From an uncultured Candidatus Melainabacteria bacterium (lineage in GTDB: Bacteria; Cyanobacteriota; Vampirovibrionia; Gastranaerophilales; Gastranaerophilaceae), in contig CAKVGW010000048.1 in assembly GCA_934747325.1 (NCBI GenBank), positions 1-12,587 of the forward strand: a DNA stretch of 12,587 nucleotides. Reading direction: 5' to 3'. The notes under the pieces are model-generated. The model ran no database searches and was not told where the DNA came from. It worked only from the letters and a program-made list of their open reading frames with translations. The first letter of the stretch is position 1. Each line of letters starts with the position of its first letter. The translations under genes were made by a program, and so were the position numbers. This document shows, piece by piece, positions 7,466 through 12,587 of this stretch.

Positions 7466-7497
7466 AAATAAGGTGCATAAGATGATGCACCTTATTT
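7466..7497. terminator. Bidirectional intrinsic terminator
   Basis: Positions 7466-7478 pair with 7485-7497 (13 bp, stem AAATAAGGTGCAT) around the 6-nt loop AAGATG. It is followed by a T-rich run on the plus strand and a T-rich stretch on the minus strand. It lies between the converging lytic transglycosylase and SIMPL genes, 2 nt after the stop of one and 14 nt after the stop of the other, so it probably ends both transcripts. Confidence 0.85.
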
Positions 7498-7511
7498 TAT
7501 TAAATTATTTT

Positions 7512-8234
7512 TTATTTGATTTTAAAAGATACATTTGCAACAGCTGTAACTTTTTTATCAATAGAGGACGTGTCATTAATTCCCATATCAGAAACGCTTG
7601 TTGAATCAACAGGCGTTATTTGATATACTCCCATTCTAACAGATTGAATTTTACCAACTGAATTATGTGTTGGTTTTAACATAGAAATTGCTCTAGCTTT
7701 AGCATCTTTAGATGCTTTTTCTAATAAGCTGATTTTTAAATCAGGAAGCTTTGAATAATCATAAGATGGTGCATATACATTGATATCAACCCCTTTATCT
7801 ATTAAACCGGTGATGTTGTTAGAAATATCCTTGATTAATTCAACATTATCAGAGCTTATAGTTATAGGTTGTGTCAAATTGTAAACGTCTGGCGTGTCAG
7901 TATATTCTCCTGTTTTTGGATTTCTTTTATAAGAATAATATCCATTAACCGTTTTTAATTCAACTTTTTTGATTTGTTTTTCTGTCAAATAATTCTTTAC
8001 AATATTAATTTGGGTTTGTGCAATTTTATAAGCATCTTGTTTTGTTTGACTTTTTACGTTAATATCAAAATTTAATGTACCGGAGTCTGACTTTACAATT
8101 TCATAAGCAGAACCGGTTACTGATATAACATTATTATTGAAATTTTTTGTTACAATTCTTGTTGAAATAATTAATGACAAAGCAACCAACAACCCTAAGG
8201 TTGCGATTTGTAATTTTTCAATTTTTTCGAACAT
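7512..8234 (-). CDS. SIMPL-domain (DUF541) protein, membrane-anchored
   Basis: This 240-aa protein has one N-terminal hydrophobic helix (about residues 8-28, LQIATLGLLVALSLIISTRI) and then a SIMPL/DUF541 domain to the end. Signs of the family are the opening strand VISVTGSAYEIVKSDSGTLNF, the regular beta-alpha pattern, a central segment rich in Ser/Asn and the conserved LLEKASKDAKARA helix (about 175-187). The helix works as an uncleaved signal anchor or signal peptide, placing the domain outside the cytoplasm. Members include E. coli YggE and BP26; the biochemical role is not settled, though links to oxidative stress and envelope function are reported. AAGGAG lies about 5 nt before the ATG. 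It is the last gene of the gpsA operon, 15 nt after the preceding gene, and ends at the bidirectional terminator. Confidence 0.88.
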   Translation of the reverse strand: MFEKIEKLQIATLGLLVALSLIISTRIVTKNFNNNVISVTGSAYEIVKSDSGTLNFDINVKSQTKQDAYKIAQTQINIVKNYLTEKQIKKVELKTVNGYYSYKRNPKTGEYTDTPDVYNLTQPITISSDNVELIKDISNNITGLIDKGVDINVYAPSYDYSKLPDLKISLLEKASKDAKARAISMLKPTHNSVGKIQSVRMGVYQITPVDSTSVSDMGINDTSSIDKKVTAVANVSFKIK

Positions 8235-8249
8235 AAAAACTCCTTTTTC

Positions 8250-8780
8250 TTACTGTTTTTTCATATTATGCAACTCTGTTAAATAATCAGCATTGTTTAC
8301 CATATCTTGTAAATGTTTATAAATAGAAGTGAGAAAATCTTGCATGCTTACTTGTTTTTGTTCAACTTTTTCGTTGTATCTTTTAATTTGCCAATTTTTG
8401 AATAGTCTGTCAAATAAACGTGGATCTTGTTTTTCTGTAAGAAGTTTTTTAGGTTTTTTTGATTCCATTTCAAAGATACTTTTGAAAGATTTAAAGAAAC
8501 CAAACTGAGTATTTCCATCTGCATCTTCAATATACATGCCTCCTTCAAAATCCTTACTTGAAGGACGAATTACAACATTATAAATTTCATTTTTTTCGCA
8601 GTCTTTTTTTAAATCCGTCATTTTTTTACAAAAAGATTTTAAATTTTTGTAGTAATCAGGATAAGATTTTTCCGGAAAATATTCAGAATTTCTTAGTACA
8701 TTGAAACTACCTTTTTTTACGATAAGTTTTTGAAAACCAATGTTATTATTGGTTTGTTGATTGATTGGTTGGATGTTCAT
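8250..8780 (-). CDS. Hypothetical protein, 176 aa
   Basis: I do not recognise this protein. It is Lys-rich and predicted soluble, with no signal peptide or membrane helix. The first 15 residues are Asn/Gln-rich (MNIQPINQQTNNNIGFQ) and look disordered; a core from about residue 40 follows, with a beta-like segment (NVVIRPSSKDFEGGMYIEDA, 68-87) and two long helices at the end. Similar short Asn/Gln leaders ending in GF or FG seem common in small proteins of gut Melainabacteria, but that is an impression. The ribosome binding site is weak (AAAGGCG). It lies 12 nt after ricT and 15 nt before the SIMPL gene, so it belongs to the same operon and is certainly translated in that context. Confidence 0.75.
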   Translation of the reverse strand: MNIQPINQQTNNNIGFQKLIVKKGSFNVLRNSEYFPEKSYPDYYKNLKSFCKKMTDLKKDCEKNEIYNVVIRPSSKDFEGGMYIEDADGNTQFGFFKSFKSIFEMESKKPKKLLTEKQDPRLFDRLFKNWQIKRYNEKVEQKQVSMQDFLTSIYKHLQDMVNNADYLTELHNMKKQ

Positions 8781-8792
8781 AATTTTTCGCCT

Positions 8793-9728
8793 TTACACAT
8801 TTCCTGTTGAGCTGTTTCTATCGTCTTCCAACTGTTTTAATTGTCTTGCATCAACCTTTTCATCGGCTGAGTAAGAAGTTGTGATGGTTGATACTTCAAT
8901 ATCTACATTAACATCAGCATCTACCATTTCGATATCAGCTTTATTGTACTCTTTTATTTTACCATCTTCAAATTTTACTGCAACCATATTGTTAAGAAAT
9001 TGTATAAAACAAACTTTACCTAATCCGTTTTGAGTCATTACCGTTGAACCAACCGGAGGCATTCCTTTAGCTGCTTCAATGTAATTTGAATATTCGTAAG
9101 TCAAACAGCACAACAATCTTCCGCAAGTTCCGGAAATTTTAGAAGGTGCAATTGGCATACCTTGATCTTTTGCCAATTTAACATTTATAGATTCAAATTT
9201 TCTTAAATAAGAAGAACAGCAAAACGGTTTACCGCAAATTCCGGTTCCATCCATGATTGAAGACTCATCTCTTACGCCAATGTGTCTTAAATCTATTCTC
9301 ATACGTTTAAACACTTGTGTTAAGTCTTTTAAAAGTTCTCTAAAATCAACTCTTTCGGGAGCTGTATAATAAAAAGAAATTTTTCTTTTATCAAACGTAA
9401 TCCTGCACTGAACAAGGTTCATATTTAGATGATGTTTTTTTACTAATTCTTTGCACTTAAAATATGAAGTTACTTCTTCTTTTTTTAATTCGTCAAGTAC
9501 CATCATATCTTCTTGTGTCATAACACGAATAAATTCAAACGGTGCAGGTGTTTTTTTTGAATCCTCAAACCTTTTTGCAACTTCTTTGTTAACCAAAAAA
9601 GCTTTTAGAGCTTCTTCACCTTTTTCAGTGCGTACTAAAACTAACGCACCATCATCAAGATTTACATTGTCAGGACAATTTAAAGGGACGAAAGTGTTTT
9701 TTAAGTATTTAACTGCATATTTAATCAT
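8793..9728 (-). CDS. ricT: RicT/YaaT-like PSP1-domain protein
   Basis: This 311-aa protein matches the PSP1 C-terminal domain family. The hallmark is the cysteine pattern GICGKPFCC (163-171) and GTCGRLLCCLTYEY (200-213), preceded by DLRHIGVRDE (146-155). In B. subtilis RicT works with RicA and RicF in a complex carrying [4Fe-4S] clusters that assists RNase Y-dependent mRNA processing and affects sporulation, biofilm and competence. Homologues occur widely in non-sporulating bacteria, including Cyanobacteria, so the old name 'stage 0 sporulation protein' should not be taken literally. No ricA or ricF is in the window. The ATG overlaps the end of gpsA by 8 nt (ATGATTAA), and AAGGAAG lies inside gpsA, so translation is probably coupled. 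Residues after about 270 are a variable tail. Confidence 0.9.
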   Translation of the reverse strand: MIKYAVKYLKNTFVPLNCPDNVNLDDGALVLVRTEKGEEALKAFLVNKEVAKRFEDSKKTPAPFEFIRVMTQEDMMVLDELKKEEVTSYFKCKELVKKHHLNMNLVQCRITFDKRKISFYYTAPERVDFRELLKDLTQVFKRMRIDLRHIGVRDESSIMDGTGICGKPFCCSSYLRKFESINVKLAKDQGMPIAPSKISGTCGRLLCCLTYEYSNYIEAAKGMPPVGSTVMTQNGLGKVCFIQFLNNMVAVKFEDGKIKEYNKADIEMVDADVNVDIEVSTITTSYSADEKVDARQLKQLEDDRNSSTGNV

Positions 9729-10722
9729 AACTTTCTTCCTTTTTAAGTTTTCTGTTCATTAATTTTGATAAAACTTCTTTTGGTGTTATATCAGTGTAAA
9801 CAGCTTCATAAATAGCGTTTGAAACAGGGACTTCAATTCCTAACTTTTCTGCTAAATCACAAACTGCTTTTGAAGTTTTTACACCTTCAGCTACAGAGCC
9901 TAACTCTCTTAAAATATCGTCTATTTTTTTACCTTTACCAATCATAGAGCCTACTGTGTAGTTTCTTGACATTGGACTTGAACAAGTTGCGATTAAGTCG
10001 CCCATGCCGGAAAGACCATACAATGTTGATGGATTAGCTCCTAATTTCACGGATAATCTTACAATTTCAGCCATGCCTCTTGTTAAAAGAGTTCCCATGC
10101 AGTTATCACCTAATTCCATTGAGTGTGCAAAACCAGAAGCAATAGCAATGACATTCTTTAAACTTCCGCCTAGCTCAACGCCAATCACATCAGAGTTTGT
10201 ATATAATCTGAAACGATTTGGAACATTGCAAGCCTTTTGAACAAATTCAGCAATTTCCATATCTTCGCATGCCACAGAAGCTGCGGTCGGCTTACCCTGC
10301 AAAACTTCTTTAGCCAATGTAGGACCTGACAAAATAACTACTTTTTGATTTGGTAAAACATCTTTTATAACTTCTGACATTCTCATAAGAGTGTTCAATT
10401 CTAAACCTTTAGACGCATTTACAAGCGGTTGTTCGGGTTTTATGCCGGCTTGTTTTAATTGTTCGCAAACGCTTCTAACCCCTGATGTTGCAACTACTGA
10501 AAGAATAATGTCCGCACCTTCAATTGCTTTTTTTAGATCAGATGTGAATTCAACTTTTCTATCTAACTGTACTTCTAGAGGTTTTGAACAATGTTTGTTT
10601 ACTACTAAATCTTCATTAAGATCGCTTTCTCTACCCCAAACGACAATGTCTTCAAAATTATCATTTAATAACCAAGCAAGTGTTAATCCCCAGCATCCAG
10701 GTCCAAGTACAGTTAATTTCAT
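9721..10722 (-). CDS. gpsA: Glycerol-3-phosphate dehydrogenase [NAD(P)+]
   Basis: This 333-aa enzyme reduces dihydroxyacetone phosphate to sn-glycerol 3-phosphate, the backbone for phospholipid synthesis, in the cytoplasm. The length is normal for GpsA. The Rossmann motif is GPGCWG (7-12), where most homologues have GAGSWG. NASKGLE (102-108), LSGPTLAKEV (131-140), the catalytic Lys in LGGSLKNV (K189) and GLSGMGDLIATCSSPMSRN (236-254) are all present, so the enzyme should be active. It is the first gene of the operon gpsA-ricT-unknown-SIMPL. The ribosome binding site is weak: AGAGGG lies about a dozen nucleotides before the ATG. It diverges from the GH24-LysM gene. Confidence 0.96.
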   Translation of the reverse strand: MKLTVLGPGCWGLTLAWLLNDNFEDIVVWGRESDLNEDLVVNKHCSKPLEVQLDRKVEFTSDLKKAIEGADIILSVVATSGVRSVCEQLKQAGIKPEQPLVNASKGLELNTLMRMSEVIKDVLPNQKVVILSGPTLAKEVLQGKPTAASVACEDMEIAEFVQKACNVPNRFRLYTNSDVIGVELGGSLKNVIAIASGFAHSMELGDNCMGTLLTRGMAEIVRLSVKLGANPSTLYGLSGMGDLIATCSSPMSRNYTVGSMIGKGKKIDDILRELGSVAEGVKTSKAVCDLAEKLGIEVPVSNAIYEAVYTDITPKEVLSKLMNRKLKKEESYD

Positions 10723-10767
10723 ATTTTACCGATTCCCTCTTATTGATTTTATAACTACACAAGCTAT

Positions 10768-10773
10768 ATTATA
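10768..10773 (-). promoter_or_regulatory. Probable -10 box of the gpsA operon
   Basis: On the minus strand this is a perfect TATAAT, about 45 nt before the gpsA start. The -35 at 17-nt spacing (CAAACA) is poor, so the promoter is supported mainly by its -10 hexamer and by its place in the divergent intergenic region 10723-10869. Confidence 0.4.
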
Positions 10774-10843
10774 CTACAAGTTTTTGTAAATGTTTGTAAC
10801 AAAGAAGCAATTTTAATAACTTCATTAACTTTATATATGTAAG

Positions 10844-10866
10844 GGATATTAAATTAGGATATTAAA
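10844..10866 (+). repeat. Tandem GGATATTAAA repeat in the leader of the GH24-LysM gene
   Basis: GGATATTAAA occurs at 10844-10853 and again at 10857-10866, a 13-nt period. The second copy supplies the AGGA that acts as ribosome binding site (10 nt before the ATG at 10870). The same core GGATATT occurs at 6728 and, inverted, at 6763-6769 in front of the other hydrolase gene. Confidence 0.5.
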
Positions 10867-10869
10867 ACT

Positions 10870-12441
10870 ATGGTTACAACAGTAAGCAAAGTTGATGGAG
10901 TAAAGCAAGAAAAAAAAGTTGCTCCTAAAAAATCAACTTCACAAAGGACAATACAACAAACTTTTAATTATGATTTTAGCACTCCGCAAGATTTTTGGGA
11001 TAGCAAAAAATATTGGGATGAAAGCACAAAGGGGTTGTTACTTGATACCACAAGAAATATGGGAATAAAAAGTTATGCTCCGACTCTTTTAAGAACACCA
11101 ACAATAGCAATCGCAAAATCGCAACAACATTTAATAGATTTGTTGAAATATTATGAAGGCGATAGTAACAACCTTTATGAAGCGCATTCAAAAGCATTTG
11201 ATGATGGTTATGGTAATACTACGAGAGGCTTTGGGGATACTAATGATGAAAGTGTTACTCAAAAAAATGCTTATGAAAAAATGTGCAAAGATTTGAAGCA
11301 TAGAGCAAAACAAGTTAAAAATTTTTTAAATAAAAAAATAGGTAAAGGAACTTATGAAAGCTTGCCAAGTTCAATTAAGGAAGGGCTGATAGACTTATGT
11401 TATAACAGTGGTCTCGGTACTTTTAAAAATAGTCCGAAATTACTCAACGCAATAAAAAATAAAGATTATTCAAGTGTTATTGGTAATTTAGCAACAGTTT
11501 ATGCGCGTAAAAATGGGAAACTGGAAGAAAGCGCCGGACTATATAGACGAAGTTTAAGTCGAGCTATTTTAGCTGCAAGAGATTTGACAGGATTTGAAAA
11601 AATACAAGCTGATAAAGAAATTGATAATTTGTATCAAAAAGCTCAGGCATGTTTTAAACGAAAAGACTCTAATACTGAGGCATTAGATGAAATTTATATG
11701 CAATACAAAAATCCATATTATGCATATATGCATCCTTATAAGGGATGCAAAGCAACAAAACAAAGCTCATCTGGAAGCTCTTTGCAAAAAAATGCAGTTA
11801 ATTCCAAGCCCAAAAAAGATGATGAAAACTTTGTAATTAAAGCATGGAAGGGAATTAAAAATTTCTTTTTAGGACTATTCGGAAAGAATAAAGATGATGT
11901 AATAGAAGAAATAAAAGCTGAAAGTAATCGTGGGACAACCTCATTTCAAGATATGCAAAAAACAGGTTTAAACGAAAAACTGGGTGATACTCAAATAATT
12001 ACTAAAAATTACAATGTAGTTAATGGCGATACATTGTGGAATTTATCAAAGAATTATGGAACTTCAGTTGATGTGATTCAAAATGGTAATGATATTAAAA
12101 ATGCAAATAAAATAAAAACAGGAGAAAATTTAAAGATACAAAAAATAGGGTACAAAATAAAAGATGGTGATACACTGAACAGTATAGCAAAGAAATTTGG
12201 TTTAACAGTTGAAATATTGAAGAAAATAAATAATATAAAAAATGAAGACATAATTCAAAAAGGTGTAATGATAGAAATTCCGGGAGTTATTTATACGGTA
12301 AAAAGTGGTCAAACTTTATCTGCTATAGCAAAAGAAGTTGGAATTGGTACAAAAGAGTTGATGCAGATTAACAACTTAACCTCTGATAAAATAATACCAA
12401 ATCAGAAATTGAAAATAATTTATACAAAATGTATGAAGTAA
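10870..12441 (+). CDS. GH24 (T4-lysozyme-type) muramidase with three LysM domains
   Basis: This 523-aa protein should hydrolyse peptidoglycan between MurNAc and GlcNAc. Residues 84-240 form a GH24 domain: E96 in KYYEGD, D112 and T118 in DDGYGNTTRGFGDT fit the T4 lysozyme triad E11/D20/T26 by spacing around G115 and G120. The Glu-Asp distance is 16 residues instead of 9, so the hairpin between them is longer, and the His after GxG is replaced by Asp. Residues 245-375 are a Lys/Asn-rich linker. Three LysM repeats follow (380-426, 427-471, 474-519), with the typical VxxGDTLWNLSKNYG and INNL segments. There is no signal peptide; residues 1-80 are Lys/Ser/Thr-rich and unassigned. AGGA 10 nt upstream supports the start. 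The enzyme could be exported by a non-Sec route, used in lysis, or act as a toxin; the sequence does not decide. Confidence 0.9.
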   Translation: MVTTVSKVDGVKQEKKVAPKKSTSQRTIQQTFNYDFSTPQDFWDSKKYWDESTKGLLLDTTRNMGIKSYAPTLLRTPTIAIAKSQQHLIDLLKYYEGDSNNLYEAHSKAFDDGYGNTTRGFGDTNDESVTQKNAYEKMCKDLKHRAKQVKNFLNKKIGKGTYESLPSSIKEGLIDLCYNSGLGTFKNSPKLLNAIKNKDYSSVIGNLATVYARKNGKLEESAGLYRRSLSRAILAARDLTGFEKIQADKEIDNLYQKAQACFKRKDSNTEALDEIYMQYKNPYYAYMHPYKGCKATKQSSSGSSLQKNAVNSKPKKDDENFVIKAWKGIKNFFLGLFGKNKDDVIEEIKAESNRGTTSFQDMQKTGLNEKLGDTQIITKNYNVVNGDTLWNLSKNYGTSVDVIQNGNDIKNANKIKTGENLKIQKIGYKIKDGDTLNSIAKKFGLTVEILKKINNIKNEDIIQKGVMIEIPGVIYTVKSGQTLSAIAKEVGIGTKELMQINNLTSDKIIPNQKLKIIYTKCMK

Positions 12442-12442
12442 A

Positions 12443-12475
12443 TAAAAGCCGTAACAATAAATGTTACGGCTTTTA
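12443..12475. terminator. Bidirectional intrinsic terminator
   Basis: Positions 12443-12455 pair with 12463-12475 (13 bp, core AAAAGCCGTAAC) around the 7-nt loop AATAAAT. T-rich tails lie on both strands. It separates the GH24-LysM gene from the convergent murQ-like gene, 1 nt after the stop of one and 4 nt after the stop of the other. Confidence 0.88.
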
Positions 12476-12479
12476 CTTA

Positions 12480-12587
12480 TTACAATTCAGAAAAACTATT
12501 TAGCGCTCTCCTTAAAACTCCGCAATTTTTTCTCAAAGCTTCTTTGGCTTCATCTTGTGTTAATTTGCATTTTATCATCATAATTGC
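12480..12587 (-). CDS. murQ: 3' end of probable N-acetylmuramic acid 6-phosphate etherase (partial)
   Basis: Only the last 35 codons lie in the window; the gene continues past 12587. The end reads AIMMIKCKLTQDEAKEALRK followed by NCGVLRRALNSFSEL and a TAA at 12482-12480. This agrees with the C-terminal helices of MurQ, which typically read AIVMxL....EAxxxLxxxGGxxRxAL. MurQ removes the lactyl ether from MurNAc-6-phosphate to give GlcNAc-6-phosphate in peptidoglycan recycling. With so short a piece the identification is tentative; the open frame, stop and adjacent terminator are clear. Confidence 0.55.
   Translation of the reverse strand, partial: AIMMIKCKLTQDEAKEALRKNCGVLRRALNSFSEL

Noticed and set aside
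8348..8548. Alternative minus-strand frame of 66 codons in the 176-aa gene
   Set aside because: It lies wholly inside the longer frame, which has the operon spacing on both sides; no own ribosome binding site.
8793..9728. RicT read as evidence for sporulation
   Set aside because: PSP1-domain proteins are widespread in bacteria that never sporulate and no spore gene is in the window.
9451..10789. Plus-strand frames opposite ricT and gpsA
   Set aside because: Both minus-strand genes are clearly conserved families; the plus frames show no motif, and one runs through the gpsA start.
10870..12441. Prophage lysis cassette suggested by the GH24 domain
   Set aside because: No holin, spanin, tail or integrase gene is present, and three LysM domains and housekeeping neighbours argue for a chromosomal gene.

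Overview
The window is AT-rich (about 30% G+C by eye) bacterial chromosome with tightly packed genes. It holds eight complete protein-coding genes and one partial gene. No tRNA, rRNA, CRISPR array or transposase is visible. The best guess for the host is a Melainabacteria/Vampirovibrionia (Gastranaerophilales-type) bacterium, the non-photosynthetic sister group of Cyanobacteria. Reasons: one protein carries what looks like the cyanobacterial DUF1822 domain; a RicT/PSP1 protein is present without sporulation genes; and LysM/GH24 and SLT hydrolases without signal peptides sit beside otherwise Gram-negative-like envelope genes (a TonB-C-like domain, a SIMPL protein). This assignment is inference.

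Layout. Positions 1-222 are non-coding. They contain a perfect 19-bp hairpin preceded by a mirror-repeat arm, so the strand could fold into an intrastrand triple helix, followed by a degenerate REP-like palindrome. Next comes a terminator whose stem includes the last codons and the stop of the following gene. Positions 223-6594 (minus strand) are a three-gene operon transcribed leftward from a good promoter at 6625-6653. In order of transcription it encodes: a 681-aa DUF1822-like protein with one membrane segment and a TonB-C-like periplasmic end; a 448-aa very acidic protein with a sigma-region-4-like helix-turn-helix at its C-terminus; and a 982-aa protein with three zinc ribbons, a STAND-type ATPase and a helical-repeat tail. 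The two internal gaps are both 15 nt. This is the least explained and most interesting part of the window.

Divergent from it, at 6798-7463 (plus), is an SLT-type lytic transglycosylase, closed by a bidirectional hairpin terminator. Positions 7512-10722 (minus) form a second operon, gpsA - ricT - unknown 176-aa gene - SIMPL-domain gene, linking phospholipid precursor synthesis with a PSP1-family Fe-S-type regulator and envelope proteins. Divergent from gpsA, at 10870-12441 (plus), is a GH24 lysozyme-LysM3 protein. It ends at another hairpin terminator and faces the 3' end of a convergent gene (12480-12587, minus) that resembles the C-terminus of MurQ, the MurNAc-6-phosphate etherase.

Taken together, the region leans toward cell-envelope work: two peptidoglycan hydrolases, a likely muropeptide-recycling enzyme, G3P synthesis and two membrane-anchored proteins. 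Beside these is an uncharacterised operon that could couple a periplasm-exposed TonB-C-like sensor or scaffold to a cytoplasmic STAND ATPase. The functional link inside that operon is inference from gene order and shared sequence style.
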